Of a stretch of 64,000 bases of DNA, positions 23,249-33,804 are shown in pieces. The notes under the pieces are model-generated. The model did not search any database. It worked only from the letters and a program-made list of their open reading frames with translations, and was not told the origin of the DNA. A program made the position numbers and the translations under genes. Location of the stretch: NCBI RefSeq assembly GCF_020080835.1, contig NC_058163.1, forward strand, positions 15,573,095 through 15,637,094, given 5' to 3'. Source of the stretch: Cotesia glomerata. Its lineage: Eukaryota > Arthropoda > Insecta > Hymenoptera > Braconidae. Numbering within the stretch: position 1 is the first letter of the stretch; each line of letters starts with the position of its first letter.

Positions 23249-23829
23249 AATCAGTCAATATGAAGGAAAGGGAGGACCAATGTATGATCAATGTATGACC
23301 AATGAAGTTGGGATGGCTGATTAAGAGAATTTAAGTTATACGTACTATTTTATCAGTTACGCTGCCTGAAACTGAACGTTAAACTTTGAACGCGTTTTTC
23401 TCGAAACTACTTTTTTCGATACGGTAATGTCGATATCTTAGGTTCTAATTAGCCGATTTACTTAAAATTCAGCATGAATATTCTTCAATTATCTCGCTTT
23501 CGCACTAACCAATAAAAATTGGATATTTCAAATTTCTAACATTTTTAAAAAATTGGAGGAAGTTGAAAAATATGTGAAAAAATCAACTTCTATATTTAAA
23601 CAGCCGCCGTTTAGTAAAAAAAAAAATTTTTTTAAGTTCTGTTGGTTTGTGCGACAATGACATTTGTACTGATTAATAACTTGGCATTGTTTTTTTTTTC
23701 TGATGCATACAAAAAAAGAATTCCTTTTCACGAGGTCACGGCCTTTTTTTTCTCTACTTCAAAGACTTATATCTTTTCGAAAATTCATTTTTTTTTTTGA
23801 AATGTATTTTTTTGTATTCAGTCTCTTTA

Positions 23830-24205
23830 AATGTTTCACTCGGAAACTTGGCGGCTCGAAATGAATTTTTATTTTTATGGGGAATAATAAGAGTAATTTT
23901 TAATTGAAAAATAAGTAGTGAAAGTCAGTTAGAGGCACGGGGCGGCAATGAATAAATTTTTATTTTTATTTGAAATTAATAAAGTAATTTTTAATCAAAA
24001 AATCAGTGGTGAGTGTCAAGTACAGGCAGTAGGCAGCTATGATTGAATTTTTATTTTTATTTGCAAATATTAAAGTAATTTTAATTCAAAGTTTTCGTAT
24101 TGGGGTCAGTTAGAAAGGATTTTTTTATTAATTTTAAATTATTGGAGTAATTTTTAATTAGAAAACAGTAGTGAGGGTCAAGCAAAGGCACTGGGTAGCT
24201 GATTT
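23830..24205 (+). repeat. ~90-bp satellite, continuation after the Mutator-like insertion
   Basis: About four monomers with GGCACGGGGCGGCAATGAA and AGTAATTTTTAAT landmarks in the same orientation as 16940-22330. The insertion at about 22331-23830 therefore split a once continuous array. Confidence 0.85.
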
Positions 24206-24323
24206 ATTTCGCTTCATTACTAAAATAATAATTATTATTATAATATTGAAAAATCGATTTACTTGGACGGATTGACAAAGTTTCGGCAGCTAATTTATTT
24301 TGGTAAATTATAAAAATAATAAT

Positions 24324-24600
24324 CCACAGATTCGGAAGAATCTGGCGCCAAGATCCGTTCAAAAATCCCGTTGTAAACGGAGCGCCAGACTGCCGAATGT
24401 GTTTACCGTAAGCAGAACGGTTTTGTGAGATTTGAAAATTATTAAACCACCTCAACTGACTGTTTGATGCAATCGATAATAAACATGTATTCTATATGGT
24501 GTGAATTGCTAATTTAATTAATTTATAGTCTACTAGTCATTATTTTTTTAATTAAAATTCGATAAATTCACTAGCAGAAACTATAGCAACGCCGTTTTTT
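24324..24600 (+). repeat. ~270-bp hairpin-headed repeat, copy 1
   Basis: Head: CAGATTCGGAAGAATCTGGC ... GGAGCGCCAGACTGCCGAAT, an imperfect hairpin of about 65 bp, then CCGTAAGCAGAACGGTTTT, AT-rich body, and ACTATAGCAACGCC at the end. Direct copies lie at 25151-25415 and 29451-29705, an inverted head at 25612-25709. Probably a non-autonomous mobile element of unknown class. DNA from 24601 to 25150 has no gene that I can support. Confidence 0.7.
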
Positions 24601-25150
24601 AGATCCTGGATATTTTTTGATGGGTAATGAGCAGGTTTTACTATAGCACGCAATTAACTATAGCACGTGAACGTACTATGTAGAACGGGATTAATTATAG
24701 ATAGATACACAACGGCTGTATCATTCTATAGAACGTAATAACGTATACAGAAATTTATTATTATTAATAATTTATACAGAAATTTATTATTATTTTAATA
24801 ATTAATATAATATGATAGTTATATACAGGAACATAATATAATAAAATAATAACAATAACTCAGTTACTGAACGAAATCGGACATACAAATATACTATGGC
24901 GGCATTCACGTTGGACGCTTTGAACGCTTTCAGCACAGTGGTGCTTCACATAGCACATTATACGGTGATCGATATCTACATATATACATGTGCTTACAGC
25001 GCGAAAGTGTCCAACGCGAAACTACCCTACAACAGGCCTGTATATTACCAGGTTCATATCACTCAGATTGCGGTACCTTCAGACCTAGATAGACATAATA
25101 AACAAACAACTTAAACAACAGAATGTCAGTAGCCACATGCAGGTCTGATC

Positions 25151-25415
25151 TACAGATTCGGTAGAATCTGGCGCCAAGTTCCGTTCAAAAATCCCGTTGC
25201 GAACGGAGCGCCAGACTAACGAATGTGTTTACAGTAAGCAAAACGATTTTTTGAGGTTGTATAATTTTATTTAATTATACGGTACTTTTTTTCACTAATT
25301 TGTATATTATAACAGTGGGTCATAATTAATTTTACCCTATTAATTGATTGATATTCACTTATAACAATTTATTAACTTTAAATTATTAAATTTTATCAGC
25401 ACATACTATAGCGCG
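25151..25415 (+). repeat. ~270-bp hairpin-headed repeat, copy 2
   Basis: Same order of blocks as 24324-24600: hairpin head, GTAAGCAAAACGATTTTTTG, AT-rich body, ACTATAGCGCGC. With the inverted head at 25612-25709 it could form a TIR pair round about 350 bp. Confidence 0.7.
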
Positions 25416-25611
25416 CTCAAACACACTATGGCGCGGTTTGAAAATTCAACAAATATGGTCTTATCAAATCTCTAGCGCCTAAGTATGGAATTAGCGGGAA
25501 GTTGCAGTGATGGCCTTCAATAGAAGTTGCAGGGATGGCCTTCAGGGTCAACCGTTTTCCTAATTTTTTTAATTGAAGGAAAAAACGGTCTGTAAAATTA
25601 ATAAAATTATG

Positions 25612-25709
25612 CAACCTCAAAAAACCGTTCTGCTTACGGAATATACACACTCGGTGGTCTGGCGCTCCGTTTGAACGGGACTTAGCGCCAGATTCTACCG
25701 AATCTGTGG
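25612..25709 (-). repeat. Hairpin-headed repeat, copy 3 (head only, inverted)
   Basis: Reverse complement of the head in copies 1, 2 and 4 (CCGTTCTGCTTACGG; CAGATTCTACCGAATCTG). The body is missing on this side. Confidence 0.7.
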
Positions 25710-25712
25710 AAT

Positions 25713-25975
25713 AACAAATAATGTTAAAATTTTTCTTTAACATAAAATCCCTAGAATTAATTAGTGAATAACTTTCGATATGTATTTGTCTATATATATT
25801 TTCTTCTAATTCAATTGCATTTATTAACTAGAGTCAATACTTAAAAGAGCTAGAATTGCTCGATTTTTCTTTCTTCGGAAGTCAGCTGATCAAGATCTGA
25901 GTAAGTGGCACTACTTGTTAATTAAGCGAAGTTTGAAACGATGATGTTTCTTACATAATACGAATATTATTTATG
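25713..25975 (+). repeat. Duplicated segment, copy without MITE
   Basis: Aligns with 26436-26885 (AAAATCCCTAGAATTA, TTATTAACTAGAGTCAATA, AAAGAGCTAGAATTG, GGCACTACTTGTTA, GCGAAGTTTGAAACGAT). At the point where copy 2 carries a MITE this copy reads CTTAAAAGAGC, an empty site. Copy 2 also has about 60 bp that is absent here. The 25976-26435 stretch is AT-rich, non-coding DNA. Confidence 0.8.
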
Positions 25976-26435
25976 TTTACGAATTGTGATATTTACTAAC
26001 AATAATATGATATTCACAATAAATGATAATGAAAATAATAATAATTATAATAACGACAATATTAACAATGACAATAAGGATAATACTAAAAATATTTATA
26101 ATGGTAAAAATAAATTAATAATATGGTTTATCATTATTATTATTGATATTGTTTTTTAATTATTGAGTATTAAAGTATTAAATTCAAATTTACAACTATC
26201 ACAACTACAAAAATGTAAAAAATTTTTCAAAATATATGTGAAATTAAAAGCTTACAACTGATCATTTAGTTCATCAATCTGAGCTAAAAAGTATTCGAGG
26301 CTTATTGATATAAAATTTTATCAATGCTGCTAGATATTGTACGAAAAGTGATACTTTAAATGATTTATATTGAAACTTTATAAACATTCAGTTTCCGCGG
26401 GAAAAATACAAACTTTGAATTAAAAATTTTTTTAA

Positions 26436-26885
26436 AAACAAAAAATGTTAAAATATTTTTTTTTATATAAAATCCCTAGAATTATTAAATAACTTTCCAT
26501 TCTTCTTTTTCTAAATATAGTTTCTTTTCATTTAGTTGTATTTATTAACTAGAGTCAATATTTAAGGGCCAGTTTTTCAATCTAGGATAAAATTTTATCT
26601 AATGAAAAAATATATCTATATATTTCATATATATAAATATACTGACATCATAATTTTATCCTGGATAAAATTTTATCTTGATTTGAAAAACTGGCCCTAA
26701 AAGAGCTAGAATTGTTTGATTTTGCTTTCTTCGGAAGTCAGCTTATCAAGATCTGAGTAATTCTGTTCGAGCAATTTACAGATTCTACAAACGTCTTGAT
26801 GATTGTTGCCTGTAGGTGGCACTACTTGTTAGTTGAGCGAAGTTTGAAACGATCATATTTTTTACATAATATTTATAGTAGAGAC
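26436..26885 (+). repeat. Duplicated segment, copy holding a MITE
   Basis: Second copy of 25713-25975, with the MITE at 26566-26697 inserted at TAA. A diverged third relative around GTTGCCTGTAGATAGCACTG lies at about 29145-29200. Confidence 0.8.
26566..26697. mobile_element. PIF/Harbinger-type MITE, copy 2 (132 bp)
   Basis: Termini GGGCCAGTTTTTCAA inverted, target duplication TAA at 26563-26565 and 26698-26700. The neighbouring duplicated segment at 25713 gives the unoccupied site with one TAA, which fixes both ends and the 3-bp duplication. Related to the copy at 2368-2500. Confidence 0.92.
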
Positions 26886-26887
26886 CG

Positions 26888-29004
26888 TGGGAGATCGACC
26901 TTCACCGATCTGATAACCAGATGAGACATATTTTTTATCGAATATAATTTATAAACAAATATGCCTTTAATTACTTGCCTATCTGAAAGTGCTCATGGCT
27001 ATTTTTAATTAAATTAACTTTAATCGATTTTTTTTCATCACTTTCATTCTTTTGATAACCAAATGAATTTTATTTCACTGTTAGTTTTTAACACACAGAA
27101 TATGCCTCAGTAGGCTTGCCTACTCATTTTTGTGTATAGCTACCTGGCAAGCCAATGTGAACAGGTAAGTCAATATAGGTGACTCCATCGTTCTGCTAAC
27201 TTATCGAAAGTTATAACAAATTTTAGATTATTTTATTACAAAATCAGTCATATAGACTTGCCTGCAAAAAATCATACTTAAAGCTCTATTGCCTAGCTAA
27301 AAACTTTTAGAGTTTTAGCCATCTGATAGGTGCGAGAGAGAAAGTAGAGCGTCCGAAGTCTATGTGGTAGAACAGGACACAACATAGCAGCTGCAAGCTA
27401 CCTGACCGTTAAATGTATCCGAGTGCGCATGCTCGTGTACATGTGAGTGACAGAGACAGCATTTATTTACACTTGTCATTAAGTTTGAACTCCAATTTAT
27501 TATAACTAATTTCGATCACAATTTTTATATTATTTCACACTATACGTACTTACAGCTATGCTAAACTCAAAAATAAATAAGTTAATATATTAATATTTTA
27601 TTATATTAATATATTAATAAATAAATAAAAAAAAACTAATTTTAAAATTAATTTTTTTTCAAAAATTCCGAAAAAATCCTTCCAAGGGTCCTTGGAGGCT
27701 GCCGATTTTTTAGAGCACTCCTAGTACCGCCTTAGGGTGGCTGGAAGGGTAGTTCCGGGGGTGTTAGCGGCCTGATGATTTTTTATATTTTGTAGAGGGG
27801 TACAAGGAGTACTCTAAAAAATCGGTAGCCTCCAAGGACCCTTCGAAGGATTTTTTTTGAAATTTTAATAAAAAACCTCTAAGTCTTCAGGGTGGCTGGA
27901 GGGGGAGTTCCGGGGGTGTTAGCAACCTGATTATTTTATATATATTGTGGGGGGGGGGTACTAGGAGTGCTCTGAAAAATCGACAGCCTCCAAGGACCCT
28001 TGAAAGGATTTTTTTTTAATTTTTGAAAAAAATTCATGTCTTTAGGGTGCCTGGAAGAGTAGTTCCGGGGGTGTTAGCGGCCTAATGATTTTTTGTATTA
28101 TGTGAAGGGGTACTAGAAGTGCTCTAAAAAATCGGCAGCCTCCAAGGACCCTCGCAAGGATTTTTTTAGAAGTTTTGAAAAAAATTCTGAAGTCTTCGGG
28201 GTGGCTGTGAGGGTAGTTTTGCTTTTTAGAGAGGTCAATATATTATTTTTAGGGCTATTTGTATTTTTTTGGAGCCGAAAAACTATTTTCAGTTTCAAAA
28301 GCAAAAAAAATTTTTTTTTTATTTTCGTTCATAAAAAAACGATCGGATCTTCAGGTACATGTTAGAACCATTTATTACAAAGTATAAAAAATACATAAAA
28401 AAATGAAATTCAAATATTTATTTAGCACGTGTTGTCACTAATAAATGATTTTTGACTATACACGAGCATGCGCACTCGGATACATTCAACGGTCAGTTAG
28501 CTTGCAGCTGCTATGTTGTGTCCTGTTCTACCACATAGACTTCGGACGCTCTACTTTCTCTCTCGCACCTATCAGATGGCTAAAACTCTAAAAGTTTTTA
28601 GCTAGGCAATAGTGCTTTAAGTATGATTTTTTGCAGGCAAGTCTATATGACTGATTTTGTAATAAAATAATCTAAAATTTGATATAACTTTCGATAAGTT
28701 AGCAGAACGATGGAGTCACCTATATTGACTTACCTGTTCACATTGGCTTGCCAGGTACACAAAAATGAGTAGGCAAGCCTACTGAGGCATATTCTGTGTG
28801 TTAAAAACTAACAATGAAATAAAATTCATTTGGTTATCAAAAGAATGAAAGTGATGAAAAAAAATCGATTAAAGTTAATTTAATTAAAAATAGCCATGAG
28901 CACTTTCAGATAGGCAAGTAATTATAGGCATATTTGTTTATAAATTATATTTGATAAAAAATATGTCTCATCTGGTTATCAGATCGGTGAAGGTCGATCT
29001 CCCA
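26888..29004. mobile_element. 2,117-bp foldback element with ~550-bp TIRs
   Basis: Left arm 26888-27439 and right arm 28459-29004 are near-identical inverted repeats starting TGGGAGATCGACCTTCACC. CCG flanks both ends (26885-26887, 29005-29007), a candidate 3-bp target duplication. The core (27660-28220) has about three 155-bp tandem units marked by AGTTCCGGGGGTGTTAG at about 27751, 27906 and 28061. No transposase gene is present. Very long TIRs with a tandem core describe a foldback-type non-autonomous transposon; superfamily undetermined. Confidence 0.85.
27660..28220. repeat. 155-bp tandem repeats in the foldback core
   Basis: Three units spaced 155 bp apart with CTCCAAGGACCCTT and TTCCGGGGGTGTTAG, plus a partial inverted version at the left end (AAGGGTCCTTGGAGGC at about 27683). 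Confidence 0.85.
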
Positions 29005-29319
29005 CCGGCTCTTAGACTATTATTAACCAGTCTAAATACACAACAGACTAAACGTTGTTCGAGTTCTACTTTCTTGGGATAAACCAGCTGTTCAGTGTCT
29101 GGGAAATTTTCAATGAAGATAGTGTACATTCTATAATCTCATGGTTGTTGCCTGTAGATAGCACTGCATTTCATTCGGCGGGTTTTAAATAATATTTTTA
29201 ATTTCTTGATAATACGTAACATAACTATGCGTTTGATGCATTGTGTCATTTACTAGCAACAATATCATAATAACAATAAATAATATTGGTAATCATAAAA
29301 CAACAACAATGCAGTAATT

Positions 29320-29445
29320 TTAATCCGAACAAAAACAGTTTCACTGTAAAAAAAATGGCGCCAAGTCCACGTTTTTAAGACTATTAAGGAATAAAAAATT
29401 TTTTTTTTTCTTTTACAAAAAGATATAAAAGAGAAAAATGAAAAA
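29320..29445 (+). repeat. Truncated end of the 30.2-31.3 kb TIR element family
   Basis: Starts ATCCGAACAAAAACAGTTTC like the arm at 30214 and then diverges (GGCGCCAAGTCCACGTTTT, TTTACAAAAAGATATAAAA). Only one arm is present, directly against the hairpin-headed repeat at 29451. DNA at 29008-29319 shows only remnants of the 25.7/26.4 kb repeat. Confidence 0.65.
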
Positions 29446-29450
29446 ATCAA

Positions 29451-29705
29451 CAGACTCGATAGAGTCTGGCGCCAAGTTCCGTTCTCAAGTCAGACTACCG
29501 AGTTTGTATATACCGTAAGCAGAACGGTTTTTTGAGGTTACAAATTTTTTTTCAAATTTATTTTGATTTCTTTTCTATATGATATATTATAATAGTAGTT
29601 CATGCTTTTTTATTACGCGTATTACTTGATTATTATCAATTATCTTGATAATTTCTATTTGAAATTATTAAAAATAATCAGCCCAAACTATAGCGACCCT
29701 GATTT
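29451..29705 (+). repeat. ~270-bp hairpin-headed repeat, copy 4
   Basis: CAGACTCGATAGAGTCTGGC head, CCGTAAGCAGAACGG, AT-rich body, ACTATAGCGACCCTG end; matches 24324-24600 in the same orientation, with a shortened hairpin loop. Confidence 0.7.
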
Positions 29706-29935
29706 TTAGATTTTAACTTTTTTCTTATGTAAAAAGCGGACGGCAAGAGACTAAATAATATAAGGATGCATGCTAATCTTATAATAGATGGGAAACTACA
29801 GTGAAAAAAAGATATTTGACAGCTTGCAATTACACACGCCAGGCGACGCAAGAATAACTTTTACATGAACTATAGCTTAAAGAGGATATTTGCCAGATAG
29901 TTTATTAGGTGACGGAATGGTAGTTACGGACAATG

Positions 29936-30112
29936 TCTCGGATAGCTTAACTGGTAGAGCCTTTGGCGCGTAACCAAATGATCCGGGTTCGAGTCCCGGT
30001 CTGGGCTGTCTGAATTATTTTTTTCGGTTACCGAAAAATTCCTACTGAGTAAGGTCCCTCCTCCCCCCTTTATCCTTTATTTCCCCAGTTCCCAAATATG
30101 TCTTAAATGACA
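29936..30112 (+). repeat. tRNA-derived SINE, copy 1
   Basis: The head (about 29936-30007) has an A-box-like TAGCTTAACTGGTAGAGC and a B box GGTTCGAGTCCCGG in a good T-arm, with an anticodon-arm-like TTTGG/CCAAA stem. Position 33 of the loop is not T, and the acceptor ends pair poorly, so it is not a working tRNA. The body (CCGAAAAATTCCTACTGAGTAAGG, C-rich tail) is shared with 56620-56770 on the other strand. Confidence 0.75.
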
Positions 30113-30213
30113 AACTTAGCTATAAATTATGGCTAAATATATATCGATAGTTTGCCACCGGAAATGTATTAAATTAAAATTGTCAATTTTTATTATAATT
30201 ACAAAAAATACTG

Positions 30214-31315
30214 AAATCCGAACAAAAACAGTTTCACTGTAAAAAATTGCGCCAAGGCCACGTTCATAAAACTCATCTCAATAACATTTGCACTTTACAA
30301 AAAAAATTAGGCTCGTTTCAATAATTTTCATTCTCTACAAAAAGATGTGAAATACTAAAAAATACCAAGAAACAGTCATAATGTTGAAAAAATTGAAAAA
30401 AAATTTGTTTAAAATTAAAAAATTAAAAAAAAAATTTTTTATCGTACTTGGCGCGCGTCATTGAGTACCCTAAATTTTTTAAGGATAATTAAACATCCTT
30501 TTAATGCTGAGAAATTTATAAGTAAGTCAACCTATGTTATTTCATAATAAGTTTTACAAAAGTTAGATAAAATTGACATGTCATCCGCATTTATGCAAAC
30601 TACATATAAGTCGATACGCATGCATACGTTGGGTCAGTTGCGAGAATTGTGTTTACTATAAAATAAAACATATGGCCGACTAAATTGGGACAATGCGGTG
30701 TGAGTGCCAATCAAAATGTGTTAATTACAATTAAACGAAGTAATATTAAACTTTAATATTGCATAAGGTTGTTCATTAAAGATTAATGCCGAAGCTGAAA
30801 AGAAATGAATCCAAAAATTTTATATAATTTCAGAATTTCTTGAACACACTACCATATTGACAGTTGTTCTCACTAAAGATCAAAAAAAAATTTTAAGAAC
30901 GAGTTGTTTCACTAAAACTGATAATTAATACACTAAACAATGTTTTCAATGAGTTCAGTATCCTTGACTAATGAAATCTATATAAATATATAATATGATT
31001 ATATATATAAAAGCCAAATCGATTTTTCTTGACTTGAAATTCTTTCGAAAAAATTTGGGGTACTCAATGACGCGCGCCAAGTACGATAAAAAATTTTATT
31101 TGTAATTTTTTAATTTTCAACAAATTTTTTTTCAATTTTTACAACATTATGACGGTTTCTTGGGTATTTTTTAGTATTTTACATCTTTTTGTAGAGAATG
31201 AAAATTATTGAAACGAGCCTAATTTTATTTGTAAAGTGCAAATGTTATTGAGATGAGTTTTATGAACGTGGCCTTGGCGCAATTTTTTACAGTGAAACTG
31301 TTTTTGTTCAGATTT
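30214..31315. mobile_element. 1.1-kb non-autonomous TIR element (~267-bp TIRs)
   Basis: Arms 30214-30480 and 31048-31315 are inverted copies beginning AAATCYGAACAAAAACAG and ending near GCGCGCGTCATTGAGTACCC. The ~570-bp core is AT-rich with no frame worth calling. A one-arm copy lies at 29320. No clear target duplication, so the superfamily cannot be assigned. Confidence 0.8.
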
Positions 31316-31597
31316 TAACTACTAAAATAAAGAACCGATATTTGTAGTCGGGTTAACAGAGTATCGTTTGCTGATTTATTTTCCTTCGAAACCTTCCGTA
31401 TTTTTATCCCTCGTTATCCTTGTTTATTTACTTTTTTTTATTCTCATTCTTGCTATTATTCTGACTCTCTTGTTTTTTTTTTATGCGTCTCGCGATTCGA
31501 TTTGTTCTCCGATTTCATTTGTTTTCTTCCCCTCTCTTGACTAACTATTTCCGGTTGTCAGTCGTTTCTGAATTTTCTCTTAACGAACTTCGTTATC

Positions 31598-32898
31598 ATG
31601 GTTTATACTGATGCTAAATTTATCAAAATGATTATTCTTTATGGCAAGTGTAATGGTAATGCTGTGGCAGATGCACGCGCTTACCGTAAGAGGTTTCCGA
31701 ATCGTGACAGCTATCCGGATAAAAATGTTATCCTCCGCGCTCTTCATCGTTGTCGTGAATCCGGCAATTTGATGCCGAACAACGTCGATCGAGTCGGTCG
31801 GCCTCGAGAGGTTCAGAACGTTCGCAACGAAGAACGCGTTCTCGCGGCTATTCGTGCAAATCCCAGTACGAGTAATAGACGGGATGAAGGTCGGATTCAC
31901 ATTTCACGCTCTACAGTAAACCACATTAATCGTACTAAGAAAATTCATTTTCATTACAGAAGGAAAGTGCAGAAGTTAAAAGCTGGAAATTACCGCTTAC
32001 GAATGGACTTTTGTCCGTTTATACTTGACTCCAACGACGCAAATCTAAATTCTTTACGGGGAATATTGTGAACTGATGAATCAATCTTCGCTCGGGAGGG
32101 GTGTTTTAATCAGCAAAATAGTCATTGGTATGCAGAGGAAAATCCGAACATAACGGTGAATTCTAATTTCGAGAATAAATAGTAAATCAATGTCTCGGGT
32201 GGAATCATCGGTGACCACGTCATTCTTTACGAATTATTCGACACGATGGACGTAAGTAAACATTTAAATACACAAGTAAAAATTCTTACGTGTTGAGGAT
32301 TAAAATTGAGTCTTTTTAGAAATTGAGAACATTTATCATTCATAAAAATCGATCCTTATTTACGCTAGTGATTTTTGTGATTTAGTGGAATCATTCGATT
32401 TTTCATAATTAGTTACATCGGCGTCGTCGTCCCGAAATATTCCCTACCTGACTTCACCACTTCCATGCACCTTTTTCCTAGTTTCCTACAAATAACCATG
32501 AATTCTCTTTATTACAGAGCACCCAATACCTGACATTCCTGCGTGATAAACTTCCTCGACTACTAGCTAAAGTGAATGAGCAGCCGACGTGGTTCCAGCA
32601 TGATGGAGCACCGAGTCACTATCCTGGTACAGTACGAGACTTCCTCAACGGGATTTACCCTCAGAGTTGGTTGGGAAAAAACGGACCACGAAGGTGACCC
32701 CCTAGATAACCTGGCTTGACGCCATAGGACTACTTTTTGTGGGAAAATTTCGAGGAAATGGTTTACTCTGAGCCCGAGGACCAAATGGAGACCGTGGCCC
32801 GAATTCAAGCTGCTCAGACAACAGTCACTGCGGAAATGCTAGAAAATGTCCGAGAAAATCTACTCAAGCGAAGACTCTGTCTTCAAGTCAACGGATGA
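31598..32898 (+). pseudogene. Tc1/mariner-like transposase (DDE_3, HTH N-terminus), dead
   Basis: From MVYTDAKFIKMIILYGKC the first 157 codons form a helix-turn-helix N-terminus typical of a common insect mariner-like family, with GRPREVQNVRNEERVLAAI and a second HTH (ISRSTVNHI). After a TGA at 32069-32071 comes TDESIFAREGCFNQQNSHWYAEENP (first catalytic Asp), then tandem stops near 32180, then GGIIGDHVI. An intron-like 266-bp segment (32252-32517, GTAAGT ... TTACAG) separates FDTMD from STQYLTFLRDKLPRL in preserved phase. Next come WFQHDGAPSHY (second Asp), stops at conserved positions, and DYFLWENFEEMVY, ending at TGA 32896-32898. At least five stops make it non-functional. TIRs were not found; 31316-31597 and 32899-33114 hold nothing I recognise. 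Confidence 0.8.
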
Positions 32899-33114
32899 CA
32901 TTTTGAACTACTTGATTGCATGTCGACGTATTTCTTTTTATTTTAAAAATAAACAAAAATAAATAATCGAATTTCATAAGCGCTTGCGGTTAAAAATATT
33001 GATATTGTTCGTTGTACTTTTTAATATCGAAATGTCAGTATTTTTTTCTAAGCTTAGTATTCATTTTTAACTTTAAAAATAACTTAAATAATTCTAAATA
33101 AACAGAAATTTTCA

Positions 33115-33795
33115 TACAGCCATTTATAGCTTCGCTACTTATTTTAAATTAAAAATTACTTTAATAATTCATAATTAGAAATATTCGACCATAGCAAGCC
33201 AGTGCAACTGCGTGAGTCTCGCTACTGATTTTTTAATTGAAAATTACTTCAAGGATTCAAAATAAATAAAAAAGTTCCGTCACAGCTGCCATGTGCCTCG
33301 TACTGAACCTGACTACTCATTTTTTAATTGAAAATTACTATAATTATTAAAAATAATGATAACAATTAATTTAAGCCACCAAGTGGCTCTTGTTGACACT
33401 CACCACTGATTATTCATTTAAAAATTAATTCGATCATTCAAAATAAAAATGAGAATCTATTTATAGCCGCCCAAAGCCTATACTTCAGTGCCTGTAACTG
33501 ATCCTGATTACTGATTTTTTTATTAGATTTAATTCAATTATTCGAAATGAAAAAAACTTTATTTGTAGCCACCCAGTTTTTCTAACTAACTCTCGCTACT
33601 AATTTTTTTTATCAAAAATCGCTTTTATTATTCTAAGTAAAAATGAAAATTTATTCATGGCCGACCAGTACCTCTAACTGATCCTCGCTAGCGATTTTTT
33701 AATTCAAAATTTCCTCAATTATTCGAAATAAAATTCAAAATCTCAGTCATAGCCTACTGGAGCTCTAGACTAACCGTCAATCCTTATTTATTAGT
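33115..33795 (-). repeat. ~90-bp satellite in inverted orientation
   Basis: Seven to eight monomers read on the minus strand match the 16940-22330 array (CAGTGCCTGTAACTGATCCT, TTTTTAATTGAAAATTACT, AGCCGCCCA). Orientation is opposite to the left array, so the 24.2-33.1 kb transposon nest lies between oppositely oriented blocks of the same satellite. Confidence 0.85.
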
Positions 33796-33804
33796 CAGAA
33801 ATTA

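Noticed and set aside
24896..25114. 72-codon frame starting MAAFTLDALNAF
   Set aside because: Less AT-rich than its surroundings and tempting, but no homology recognised, no splice partners and it ends against a mobile repeat.
27660..28220. Minus-strand coding frames in the foldback core
   Set aside because: Short frames repeated with the 155-bp period; no family recognised and phase not kept between units.
29936..30007. Functional tRNA gene
   Set aside because: Good T-arm and B box, but poor acceptor pairing, no T at position 33, and a shared non-tRNA body with another copy show a SINE.
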